NCBI GenBank assembly: GCA_040752195.1
Contig: JBFMFC010000011.1
Span: forward strand, 19,615 to 83,614
Reading direction: 5' to 3'
From: DSNY01 sp040752195
GTDB taxonomy: Bacteria; Pseudomonadota; Gammaproteobacteria; Burkholderiales; Burkholderiaceae_F
DNA: 64,000 bases
In this document: one piece after another, positions 43,966-51,520 of the stretch
How the letters are laid out: each line of letters starts with the position of its first letter
How positions within the stretch are numbered: the first letter of the stretch is position 1
The notes under the pieces: model-generated
Told to the model about the DNA's origin: nothing
What the model saw: the letters and a program-made list of their open reading frames with translations, nothing else
Database searches by the model: none
Made by a program: the position numbers and the translations under genes

Positions 43966-45201
43966 ATGACCCTCATCCAAACCCGCCGCATGGTCTTCGG
44001 CCTTGCGCTGGCGAGCTTCGTGCTGTCGTTCGTGCATCGCACCGCGCCGGCGGCGATCGCGGGCGAGCTGACGCAGGCGTTTTCGATCAGCGGCGCGGTG
44101 CTGGGCACGCTGGCGGCGACCTATTTCTACGTGTACACGCTGCTGCAGGTGCCGGTGGGCGTGCTCGCTGACACGCTCGGGCCGCGCAGGATCCTCGCGG
44201 CCGGTTCGGCGATCGCCGCGGCGGGCTCCTTGCTGTTCGCGCTCGCGCCGGCGTGGGAGATCGCGGCGGTCGGCCGCACGCTGGTGGGCATCGGCGTGTC
44301 GGTCGCGTTCATCGCGATCCTGAAGGTGTCGGCGGTCTGGTTTCCGGCGGAGCGCTTCGCGACGCTCGCCGGGGTGACGATGTTCGCCGGCAACCTCGGC
44401 GCGGTCGCCGCCGGCGCGCCGCTCGCATGGGTCGTCACGTTTGCTTCGTGGCGAACGGTGTTCGTCGCGCTCGCGATCCTGTCGGCGCTGCTGGCGATCG
44501 CGACCTGGCTGCGCGTGCGCGATCGCCCCGAAGAGCTGGGGTTCCCGCCGGTGCATGCGGCACCGCCAACCACCGCCAGGCTGCCATGGCTGCGCGCGCT
44601 GGCGCGCGTGGCCGCGAATCCCGCGACTTGGCCGGCCTTCTTCGTCAACGTCGGCGTCGGCGGCAGCTTTCTCGCGTTTGCCGGGCTGTGGGCGGTGCCG
44701 TATCTGCAGCAGACCTACGGCATGTCGCGCGTCGACGCCGCGCAGCACGCGAGCCTGCTGCTGCTCGGCGTGGCGGTGGGGTCGGTGGCGATCGGCGTGA
44801 TCTCCGACCGTCTGAAGAGCCGCGAGGGCGTGATGCGCGTCTTCGTTCTCGCCTACGCGCTGTCGTGGCTGCCGTGGTTGCTGCACGCGCCGTGGCCGCA
44901 GTGGGCCACGCTCGCGTGGTTCCTGTTGATGGGGCTGCTGATCCCCGGGTTCACGCTGTCGTGGACCATCGCGAAGGAAGCCAACCCGCCCGCGTATTCG
45001 GGCATCGCGACGTCGGTGGTCAACGTCGGCATCTTCCTCGGCACCGGCATCCTGCAGCCGTGGGTCGGCTGGGTGCTCGACCGCGGCCGCGCCGCCGGCG
45101 AAGTCGCCGGCGCGTGGGACCGCGCGATCGCGCTGCTCGCCGGCGCCGCCGCGTTCGGCCTGGTGATGACGTTCTTCGTCCGCGCGAGGCCGCGGGAGTA
45201 G
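43966..45201 (+). CDS. Major facilitator superfamily transporter
   Basis: 411-residue membrane protein with 12 predicted helices. The loop 2-3 motif GVLADTLGPRRILAAG is the MFS motif A, and the second half has ISDRLKSREGVMR. ATG at 43966 gives MTLIQTRRMVFGLALASFVLSFVHRTAPAAIAGE, a usual start for this group. It is divergent from hutU across 154 bases, but nothing in it points to histidine, and the two genes following it are unrelated to hut. The substrate is unknown. Confidence 0.85.
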   Translation: MTLIQTRRMVFGLALASFVLSFVHRTAPAAIAGELTQAFSISGAVLGTLAATYFYVYTLLQVPVGVLADTLGPRRILAAGSAIAAAGSLLFALAPAWEIAAVGRTLVGIGVSVAFIAILKVSAVWFPAERFATLAGVTMFAGNLGAVAAGAPLAWVVTFASWRTVFVALAILSALLAIATWLRVRDRPEELGFPPVHAAPPTTARLPWLRALARVAANPATWPAFFVNVGVGGSFLAFAGLWAVPYLQQTYGMSRVDAAQHASLLLLGVAVGSVAIGVISDRLKSREGVMRVFVLAYALSWLPWLLHAPWPQWATLAWFLLMGLLIPGFTLSWTIAKEANPPAYSGIATSVVNVGIFLGTGILQPWVGWVLDRGRAAGEVAGAWDRAIALLAGAAAFGLVMTFFVRARPRE

Positions 45202-45227
45202 AGTTTGCGCGAAGCAGGAGAATCGCC

Positions 45228-45782
45228 ATGCAGATCACCCGCGACAACTCGCTGCTGCTGGTCATCGACATCCAGAGCAGGCTCGCCCCGCACATCGTCG
45301 GCAACGAGACGCTCGCGCGTCGCACCGAAACGCTGCTCGCCGCGGCGAAACTCTTCGGCGTGCCGAAACTGCTGACCGAACACTGCCCGAACCAGATCGG
45401 CCGCGCGATCGAGCCGCTGCGCTCGCAGTTCGGCGCCGACGAGATCTTCGAGAAGACCGCCTTCGGCGCGACCGGCCACGCCGAGTTCGTCGAGCGCGTG
45501 CGGCGCACCGGCCGCCGCCTGATCGTGATGACCGGTATGGAGGCGCACGTGTGCGTGCTGCAGACCGCGCTCGGGCTGCGCGCGCACGGCTTCGACGTCT
45601 GCATCGTCGCCGACGCGGTCGGCTCGCGAACCGGCCGGCTGGTCGACCGCGAGCACGCGCTGCAACGGATGGCGCAGGCCGGCTGCCTGCTGGCAGGGAC
45701 CGAGACGGTGCTGTACGAGTGGACCGCCGCGGCCACCGACCCCCGCTTCCGCGAGGTGCTGGCGCTGGTCAAGGCGCTCTGA
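45228..45782 (+). CDS. Isochorismatase-family hydrolase
   Basis: 184-residue cysteine hydrolase. The catalytic triad is visible as Asp14 (VIDIQ), Lys76 (EKTAFGA) and Cys109 (GMEAHVCVLQT), as in YcaC-like enzymes. The protein is small, without a carrier domain, so it is not an EntB-type enzyme. It is encoded 26 bases after the MFS gene in the same direction. The substrate cannot be deduced; amide or isochorismate-like ethers are typical of the superfamily. Confidence 0.86.
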   Translation: MQITRDNSLLLVIDIQSRLAPHIVGNETLARRTETLLAAAKLFGVPKLLTEHCPNQIGRAIEPLRSQFGADEIFEKTAFGATGHAEFVERVRRTGRRLIVMTGMEAHVCVLQTALGLRAHGFDVCIVADAVGSRTGRLVDREHALQRMAQAGCLLAGTETVLYEWTAAATDPRFREVLALVKAL

Positions 45783-45863
45783 CCGGCGCAGCGAGCGGGC
45801 GCTGGACGCGCTTGCTTGCGCCGAGCCCTGCAAGTCGACCGGTATCCGCGCTGGCGCGTTGCG

Positions 45864-46745
45864 ATGTCCGACCTCGAATCCCGCCTCCGCCGCCACGTCG
45901 TCGCGCTGGCGCTCGGCATCGGCGAGCGGCATGTCGGGCGGCCGACGGCGCTGCATGCGGCCGAGGCCTACATCGCGGGCGAACTGGCGGGGGCGGGCCA
46001 CGAGGTCGCGCGGCAGACCTACGTCGCCGAAGGCGTGGCTTCGTCGAACCTCGAAGTGACGCTGCCGGGCCGGACACGCGAGAGCGAAATCGTGCTCGCC
46101 GGCGCGCACTACGACACGGTGCCCGGTTCGCCCGGCGCCGACGACAACGCCAGCGGCGTGGCGGCGCTGATCGAGATCGCGCGCGCCTTGCGCGATTCGC
46201 GCTGCGAGCGCACCGTGAAGCTGGTCGCGTTCGTCAACGAGGAGCCGCCGTTTTTCTACTGGGGCGAGATGGGCAGCCGCGTCTACGCGCGCGCGGCGCG
46301 CGCCCGCGGCGACGACATCCGCGTGATGCTGTCGCTCGAGATGCTCGGCTGCTACAGCGACGCGCCCGGCAGCCAGCGCTATCCGCCGCCGCTGGGCCTG
46401 TTCTATCCGCAGGCGGGCAACTTCATCGGCTTCGTGTCGAACCTGCGCTCGCGCCGCGCGCTGCGCGAGGTCGTTCGCGCGTTCAGGGCGGCCTCGGACT
46501 TTCCGGCCGAGTCGCTCGCCAGCCCGGCGATCGTTCCCGGCGTGTCGTGGAGCGACCAGCTGTCGTTCTGGCGCGCCGGCTATCGCGCCGTGATGGTCAC
46601 CGACACCGCGTTTTATCGCTACCCGCACTACCACCGCGCGACCGACACGCCGGACAAGCTCGACTATGCGCGGATGGCGCGCGTCGTCGAGGGGCTCGCG
46701 GGCGCGCTGCGGGCGCTGGCGGCGGAACGTGCGCGGTCCGGCTGA
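45864..46745 (+). CDS. M28-family metallopeptidase
   Basis: 293-residue zinc aminopeptidase-like protein. Metal ligands and catalytic residues are seen in GAHYDTVPGSPGADDNASG (H82, D84, D93/D94) and FVNEEPPFF (E126/E127), with HYHRATDTPDKLDY supplying the last histidine region. There is no signal peptide with the ATG at 45864, so it is cytoplasmic; a TTG at 45816 is a less likely earlier start. It follows the isochorismatase-like gene by 81 bases. The role is unknown, perhaps peptide turnover. Confidence 0.85.
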   Translation: MSDLESRLRRHVVALALGIGERHVGRPTALHAAEAYIAGELAGAGHEVARQTYVAEGVASSNLEVTLPGRTRESEIVLAGAHYDTVPGSPGADDNASGVAALIEIARALRDSRCERTVKLVAFVNEEPPFFYWGEMGSRVYARAARARGDDIRVMLSLEMLGCYSDAPGSQRYPPPLGLFYPQAGNFIGFVSNLRSRRALREVVRAFRAASDFPAESLASPAIVPGVSWSDQLSFWRAGYRAVMVTDTAFYRYPHYHRATDTPDKLDYARMARVVEGLAGALRALAAERARSG

Positions 46746-46789
46746 GCCGCCCGCGCTCGGCGCCTCGCCCGTGCGCGTCATACCGAAAC

Positions 46790-46845
46790 GCTCTAGCAGC
46801 TAGTCCCGCATCCGCGTTGCCGGCGCGGCGCGGCTGGCGAAGAAT
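46790..46845 (+). promoter_or_regulatory. Promoter and operator of pobA, copy A of a shared 56-bp control block
   Basis: GCTCTAGCAGCTAGT (46790-46804) contains the palindrome CTAGC-A-GCTAG (46793-46803). TTGCCG (46817-46822), 17 bases, and AAGAAT (46840-46845) follow. The start is predicted near 46852, with the operator centred about 54 bases upstream. The same elements at the same spacing occur at 49011-49066. This supports activation by the LysR protein encoded between the two loci. Confidence 0.7.
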
Positions 46846-46878
46846 GCGGCAAGCGTCGAGGCTGCGCAAAGCGAAGCG

Positions 46879-48060
46879 ATGAGCAGGACCCAGGTGGCGA
46901 TCATCGGCGGTGGCCCGGCCGGGCTGCTGCTGTCCGAGATCCTGCACCGCGCGGGAGTCGACAGCGTCGTGCTCGAAAGGCACACGCGCGCGCACGTGCT
47001 GTCGCGCATCCGCGCGGGCGTGCTCGAGCAGACGACCGTCGAGGTGCTGCGCGCCAACGGGCTGGCCGAGCGCATGGACCGCGAAGGGCACCCGCACGAC
47101 GGCATCCGCATCGCCTGGGCCGGCCGCGAGACCTTCTATCTCGACACCTTCAGACACGCCGGCAAACGCTTCATGGCGTACGGCCAGGCGAACATCCAGG
47201 CGGACTTGTACGCCGCGCTGGATCGGCGCGGCGGACGCCTGCTGACCGAAGCCGAGGACGTGCAGTTGCACGACATCGCGGGCGAGCGCCCGCACGTGAC
47301 CTGCCGGCACGCGGGCGAGCGGCTGCGCATCGACTGCGACTTCATCGCCGGCTGCGACGGCTTCCACGGCGTGTCGCGCCCCGCGATCCCGCGCGCAGCG
47401 CGGACCGAATACGAGAAGGTCTATCCGTTCGGCTGGCTCGGCATCCTGTCGCGCACGCCGCCATTGCCGGACGTCACGTACGTCAACCACCCGCGCGGGT
47501 TCGCGCTGGCGTCGATGCGCAGTCCGACGCTCAGCCGCTACTACATCCAGGTGCCGCTCGACACGAAGCTCGAGGACTGGCCCGACGAACGCTTCTGGGC
47601 CGAGCTGAAGACGCGCTTTCCGCACGAGCTCGCGACGCGGATCGTCGAGGGGCCGTCGATCGAGAAGTCGATCGCGCCGCTGCGCAGCTTCGTCTGCGAG
47701 CCGTTGCGCCACGGGCGCCTTTTCCTGTGCGGCGACGCCGCGCACATCGTCCCGCCCACCGGCGCCAAGGGGCTGAATCTCGCCGTGTCAGACGCCTTTT
47801 ATCTCGGGCGCGCGCTCGCGGCGTACTACCGTGACGGCACGCCGCGGCTGATCGACGAGTACAGCGCGACGGCGCTGCGCCGCGTATGGAGCTCGACGCG
47901 CACATCGTGGTACCTGACCAACCTGCTGCACCGCTACCCGGACGCCAGCGATTTCGACCAGCGCGCGCAGGAGGCCGAACTCGAATTCCTGATGTCGTCG
48001 CCGCACGCGCTCGCCGCGCTCGCGGAGATGTACGCCGGCCGACCCCTGGAAGACGCCTGA
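46879..48060 (+). CDS. pobA: 4-Hydroxybenzoate 3-monooxygenase
   Basis: 393-residue FAD-dependent hydroxylase converting 4-hydroxybenzoate to protocatechuate with NADPH and oxygen. The FAD fold is VAIIGGGPAGLLLSEIL. RIRAGVLEQTTVEVLRANGL and GWLGILSRTPP are typical of PobA, and GDAAHIVPPTGAKGLNLAVSD is the second FAD motif. Length is normal (about 394). It supplies the substrate of the protocatechuate 4,5-cleavage operon beginning 1 kb downstream, and both share an upstream control block. It converges on the lysR gene, 7 bases apart. Confidence 0.95.
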   Translation: MSRTQVAIIGGGPAGLLLSEILHRAGVDSVVLERHTRAHVLSRIRAGVLEQTTVEVLRANGLAERMDREGHPHDGIRIAWAGRETFYLDTFRHAGKRFMAYGQANIQADLYAALDRRGGRLLTEAEDVQLHDIAGERPHVTCRHAGERLRIDCDFIAGCDGFHGVSRPAIPRAARTEYEKVYPFGWLGILSRTPPLPDVTYVNHPRGFALASMRSPTLSRYYIQVPLDTKLEDWPDERFWAELKTRFPHELATRIVEGPSIEKSIAPLRSFVCEPLRHGRLFLCGDAAHIVPPTGAKGLNLAVSDAFYLGRALAAYYRDGTPRLIDEYSATALRRVWSSTRTSWYLTNLLHRYPDASDFDQRAQEAELEFLMSSPHALAALAEMYAGRPLEDA

Positions 48061-48067
48061 GGGCTTC

Positions 48068-48988
48068 TCACGCCTCGCGCTGCCAGAGCGCTTGCAACAT
48101 CTCGACGATCAGATCCGCACCCAGTTCGAGCAGCCGGCCGCGCGGACGCTGCGTCGAGGTCGCCAGCCACAGTTGCGTGGCGAGCGGACCGCCCTGCGCG
48201 TGGATCGGTTGCGCGACCAGCGCGCGCTCGTGGCCGCTGCCGCGCAGCGCGTTGAGCGCGAGCACGGCGGACAGCGGCGCGCGCTCGACCAGATCGAGGA
48301 TCGCCGGCACGCTCTCGATCTCCAGACCGACGCGCGGCTCGAGTCCGATGCCCGCCAGCGCGGTCTCGACCAGCATCCGGATCGAGTGCGGGCGGCTCGG
48401 GATCACGAGCTCGCGCTCGGCGAGCTCGGCGAGCGAGACGGCGGGGCCGATCAGACCCCGGCGGCGCACGCGTCCGCGTGCCGAGATCAGATACAGCGGC
48501 TCCTCGACGATCAGCTTCAGGTCGACCGCGGCGCTCGCGGCGACCGGGTGGACGACCGCGCAGTCGATCCGCCCCTGAGCGAGCCATTCGAGGATGTAGA
48601 TCGACAGCCCTTCGACGACGGTCAGCGTGGCGTTCGGAAAGCGCTCGCGAAACGCCGCCACGAGCGGCCCCGTCAGCGTGCGGCTGACGCTCGGCGGCAG
48701 ACCGAGCGCCAGGCGCCCGGCCGGCACGCCGCGATGGTCTTCGAGGTCCAGGCGCGCACGCGCGACCTGTTGCAGGATGCCGCGTCCGTGCGCGAGCAGC
48801 CGTTGGCCGGCCTCGGTCAGCGTGACGCCGCGGCCGTTGCGGTGGAACAGCGTCTGGCGCAGCTCGAGCTCGAGCGTGCGGATCTGCCGGCTCATCGCCG
48901 GTTGCGCAACGCGCATGACCTGCGAGGCGCGGGTGAAGCTGCCCAGCTCGGCCACCTGAACGAAATACTCGATCTGCTTCAGGTCCAC
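48068..48988 (-). CDS. LysR-family regulator of the 4-hydroxybenzoate/protocatechuate genes
   Basis: 306-residue regulator. The winged helix-turn-helix is at the N-terminus (DLKQIEYFVQVAELGSFTRASQVMRVAQPAMSRQIRTLE), followed by a typical inducer-binding half. It starts with GTG at 48988, in frame with the family N-terminus. It is divergent from the ring-cleavage operon across 84 bases, and the palindrome 49014-49024 lies in this gap. A second copy is upstream of pobA on the other side. The inducer is likely a pathway compound such as protocatechuate, 4-hydroxybenzoate or a ring-cleavage product. Confidence 0.9.
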   Translation of the reverse strand: MDLKQIEYFVQVAELGSFTRASQVMRVAQPAMSRQIRTLELELRQTLFHRNGRGVTLTEAGQRLLAHGRGILQQVARARLDLEDHRGVPAGRLALGLPPSVSRTLTGPLVAAFRERFPNATLTVVEGLSIYILEWLAQGRIDCAVVHPVAASAAVDLKLIVEEPLYLISARGRVRRRGLIGPAVSLAELAERELVIPSRPHSIRMLVETALAGIGLEPRVGLEIESVPAILDLVERAPLSAVLALNALRGSGHERALVAQPIHAQGGPLATQLWLATSTQRPRGRLLELGADLIVEMLQALWQREA

Positions 48989-49010
48989 GACGCGCTGCTC
49001 ATAGCGAATT

Positions 49011-49066
49011 GCTCTAGCAGCTAGTGTAGCGATCGCGTTGCAGAATGACGGGCGCTGGCGAAGAAT
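49011..49066 (+). promoter_or_regulatory. Promoter and operator of the protocatechuate 4,5-cleavage operon, copy B of the shared block
   Basis: GCTCTAGCAGCTAGT (49011-49025), TTGCAG (49038-49043), 17 bases, AAGAAT (49061-49066). Between this and the pobA copy, 40 of 56 bases are identical by hand count, concentrated in the operator, CGCGTTGC and CTGGCGAAGAAT. The start is predicted seven bases after AAGAAT, which is position 49073, the A of the first ATG. The operator also lies 26 bases from the lysR start codon, so autoregulation is likely. Confidence 0.68.
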
Positions 49067-49072
49067 CCGGCC

Positions 49073-49765
49073 ATGCTCAACAGCGCGATTCGCGGCATCG
49101 CGTCGATGGCGACACGTCAGCTCCTCGCCGAGCTCGCCGAGGCGTACCGGCAGCGCTCCGGAGTGCAGGTCGCGTTCGAGTCGGTGGGCGGCGTCGATGC
49201 GGCCCGGCGCGTGCGCTCCGGCGAGCCCTTCGACGTGACGGTGCTCGCCGCCGATGCGATCGACCGGCTGGTCGCGGCGGGCCACGTGCTGGCGGACAGC
49301 CGCGTGGACCTCGTGCGCTCGGGGGTGGCGATCGCCGTGCACGCCGACGCCGCGCGACCCGACGTCGCGACGGCGGACGCGCTGCGGCGCGCGCTGCTGG
49401 CGGCGCGCAGCGTCGGCTACTCGACCGGCCCCAGCGGCGTGGCGCTGCTCGCGCTCCTCGATCGCTGGGGGATCGGCGCGGCGCTGCGCGACCGGCTGGT
49501 CCAGGCGCCGGCCGGCGTGCCGGTGGGCGCGCTGGTGGCGCGCGGCGAGGTCGAGCTTGGATTCCAGCAGCTGAGCGAGCTGCTGCACCTGCCGGGCATC
49601 GCGCTGCTCGGGCCGATGCCGCCGGGCGCCGAGATCGTGACGACCTTCAGCGGCGGCGTGTGCGCGACGTCGACGCGGCCCGCCGAAGTGCGCGCGCTGC
49701 TCGACTTCATGCGCTCGCCCGCGGCGGCCGAAGCCAAGCGGCGCCACGGCATGGATCCCGCTTGA
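49073..49765 (+). CDS. Substrate-binding-domain (ModA-like) protein without signal peptide
   Basis: 230 residues resembling the molybdate-binding ModA fold: IRGIASMATRQLLAELAEAYRQRSGVQVAFESVGGVDAARRV, then FDVTVLAADAIDRLVAAGHV, SVGYSTGPSGVALL and FSGGVCATSTRPAEV. There is no signal sequence, so it should stay in the cytoplasm, unlike transport binding proteins. Similar genes occur beside gallate and protocatechuate 4,5-cleavage genes; the role is not known to me. It may sense or bind a pathway intermediate. No ribosome binding site is visible before the ATG, which may be the first base of the mRNA. It is the first gene of the operon. Confidence 0.75.
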   Translation: MLNSAIRGIASMATRQLLAELAEAYRQRSGVQVAFESVGGVDAARRVRSGEPFDVTVLAADAIDRLVAAGHVLADSRVDLVRSGVAIAVHADAARPDVATADALRRALLAARSVGYSTGPSGVALLALLDRWGIGAALRDRLVQAPAGVPVGALVARGEVELGFQQLSELLHLPGIALLGPMPPGAEIVTTFSGGVCATSTRPAEVRALLDFMRSPAAAEAKRRHGMDPA

Positions 49766-49797
49766 GCGCCACGCGCCGAACGAATGGAGTCCCGCGC

Positions 49798-50823
49798 ATG
49801 ATCATCGACTGCCATGGCCACTACACGACCGCGCCGAAGGCGCTGGAGGAGTGGCGCAACCGCCAGATCGCCGGCATCGCGAACCCGGCGGCGCTGCCAA
49901 GGGTCGCCGACCTCGCGATCGGCGACGACGAGCTGCGTGAGTCGATCGAGACCAATCAGCTCAGATTCATGCGCGAGCGCGGCCACGACGTGACGATCTT
50001 CAGCCCGCGGGCGAGCTTCATGGCGCACCACATCGGCGACTTCAACGTCAGCTCGACCTGGGCGTCGGTCTGCAACGAGCTGATCTTCCGCGTGTGCAGG
50101 CTCTTCCCGGACAACTTCGTCGGCTGCGCGATGCTGCCGCAGTCGCCGGGCGTGGACCCGAGGACCTGCATCGCCGAACTCGACCGCTGCGTGAAGGACT
50201 ACGGATTCGTCGCGATCAATCTGAATCCCGACCCGTCGGGCGGGCACTGGAAGGAGCCGCCGCTCACGGACCGCTGGTGGTACCCGATCTACGAGAAGAT
50301 GGTCGAGTACGACATCCCGGCGATGATCCACGTGAGCACCTCGTGCAACGCCTGCTTCCACACGACCGGCGCGCACTACATCAACGCCGACACGACGGCG
50401 TTCATGCAGCTCGTCCAGGGCGATCTGTTCAGGGACTTCCCGACGCTGCGCTTCGTCATCCCGCACGGCGGCGGCGCGGTTCCGTACCACTGGGGCCGCT
50501 ATCGCGGGCTCGCGCAGGAGCTGAAGAAGCCGCTGCTCGCGGACCACCTCTTGAACAACGTCTTCTTCGACACCTGCGTGTATCACCAGCCGGGCATCGA
50601 CCTGCTGACCCGGGTGATCCCGGTCGACAACATCCTGTTCGCCAGCGAGATGATCGGCGCGGTGCGCGGCATCGACCCGCAGACGGGCCATCACTTCGAC
50701 GACACGCGGCGCTATGTCGACGCGGCCGGCATCGATGCCGAAGCGCGCCGCAAGATCTACGAAGGCAACGCGCGCCGCGTCTATCCGCGCCTGGACGCCG
50801 CGCTCAAGATGCGCGGCAAGTGA
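49798..50823 (+). CDS. ligJ: 4-Oxalomesaconate hydratase (LigJ/PmdE type amidohydrolase)
   Basis: 341-residue member of the amidohydrolase superfamily, the same length as LigJ. It hydrates 4-oxalomesaconate to 4-carboxy-4-hydroxy-2-oxoadipate. Metal ligands H6 and H8 sit in IIDCHGHY. IHVSTSCNACFHTTGAHYINADT, IPHGGGAVPYHWGRYRG and FASEMIGAVRGIDP are typical. The start at 49798 has GGAGT about 10 bases upstream. It is followed after 8 bases by the aldolase gene acting on its product. Confidence 0.9.
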   Translation: MIIDCHGHYTTAPKALEEWRNRQIAGIANPAALPRVADLAIGDDELRESIETNQLRFMRERGHDVTIFSPRASFMAHHIGDFNVSSTWASVCNELIFRVCRLFPDNFVGCAMLPQSPGVDPRTCIAELDRCVKDYGFVAINLNPDPSGGHWKEPPLTDRWWYPIYEKMVEYDIPAMIHVSTSCNACFHTTGAHYINADTTAFMQLVQGDLFRDFPTLRFVIPHGGGAVPYHWGRYRGLAQELKKPLLADHLLNNVFFDTCVYHQPGIDLLTRVIPVDNILFASEMIGAVRGIDPQTGHHFDDTRRYVDAAGIDAEARRKIYEGNARRVYPRLDAALKMRGK

Positions 50824-50831
50824 GGGACGCC

Positions 50832-51515
50832 ATGTACCAACTGGGCATCGTCAAGCGCAACGTTCCGCGCGCCGACCGCGCCGCGGTCGACCGGCTCGCC
50901 CGCTTCGGCGTGGCGACGATCCACGAGGCGATCGGCCGCGTCGGCCTGATGAAACCGTACCTGCGGCCGATCTACCCGGGCGCCCGGGTGTGCGGGACCG
51001 CCGTCACGGTGCTCATGCACCCCGGCGACAACTGGATGATGCACGTGGCCGCGGAGCAGATCCGCGACGGCGACGTGGTGGTCGCCGCGGTCACCGCCGA
51101 CTGCACCGACGGTTTTTTCGGCGAGCTGCTCGCGACGAGCTTCCGCGCGCGCGGCGCGCGCGGGCTCGTCGTCGATGCCGGCGTGCGCGACGTGCGCGAT
51201 CTGACGGCGATGCAGTTTCCGGTGTGGAGCAAGGCGATCAGCGCCAAGGGCACGATCAAGGCCACGCTCGGCTCGGTCAACGTGCCGGTCGTGTGCGCGG
51301 GCGCGCTGGTCAACCCGGGCGACGTGATCGTCGGCGACGACGACGGCGTAGTCGTCGTGCCCGCGGCCGATGCCGCACGGGCGGCGCAGGCCGCCGAGGC
51401 GCGCGAGGCCAACGAGGCCGACAAGCGCGCCAAGCTCGCCGCCGGCGTGCTCGGGCTCGACATGTACAACATGCGCGAAGCGCTCGCGCAGGCCGGCTTG
51501 AAGTACGTCGACTGA
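50832..51515 (+). CDS. ligK: 4-Carboxy-4-hydroxy-2-oxoadipate aldolase/oxaloacetate decarboxylase
   Basis: 227-residue class II aldolase of the RraA-like fold that cleaves 4-carboxy-4-hydroxy-2-oxoadipate to pyruvate and oxaloacetate, the last step of the pathway. GVATIHEAIGRVGLMKPYLRPIYPGARVCGTAVTV, GELLATSFRARGARGLVVDAGVRDV (with the Arg and Asp of the active site) and GDVIVGDDDGVVVVP are diagnostic. Length matches LigK. Confidence 0.92.
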   Translation: MYQLGIVKRNVPRADRAAVDRLARFGVATIHEAIGRVGLMKPYLRPIYPGARVCGTAVTVLMHPGDNWMMHVAAEQIRDGDVVVAAVTADCTDGFFGELLATSFRARGARGLVVDAGVRDVRDLTAMQFPVWSKAISAKGTIKATLGSVNVPVVCAGALVNPGDVIVGDDDGVVVVPAADAARAAQAAEAREANEADKRAKLAAGVLGLDMYNMREALAQAGLKYVD

Positions 51516-51520
51516 TCGCG

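Noticed and set aside
42100..44886. Very long reverse-strand frame spanning hutU and part of the MFS gene
   Set aside because: It mixes antisense of one gene with an alternate frame of another and has no family signal; hutU itself is in a different frame.
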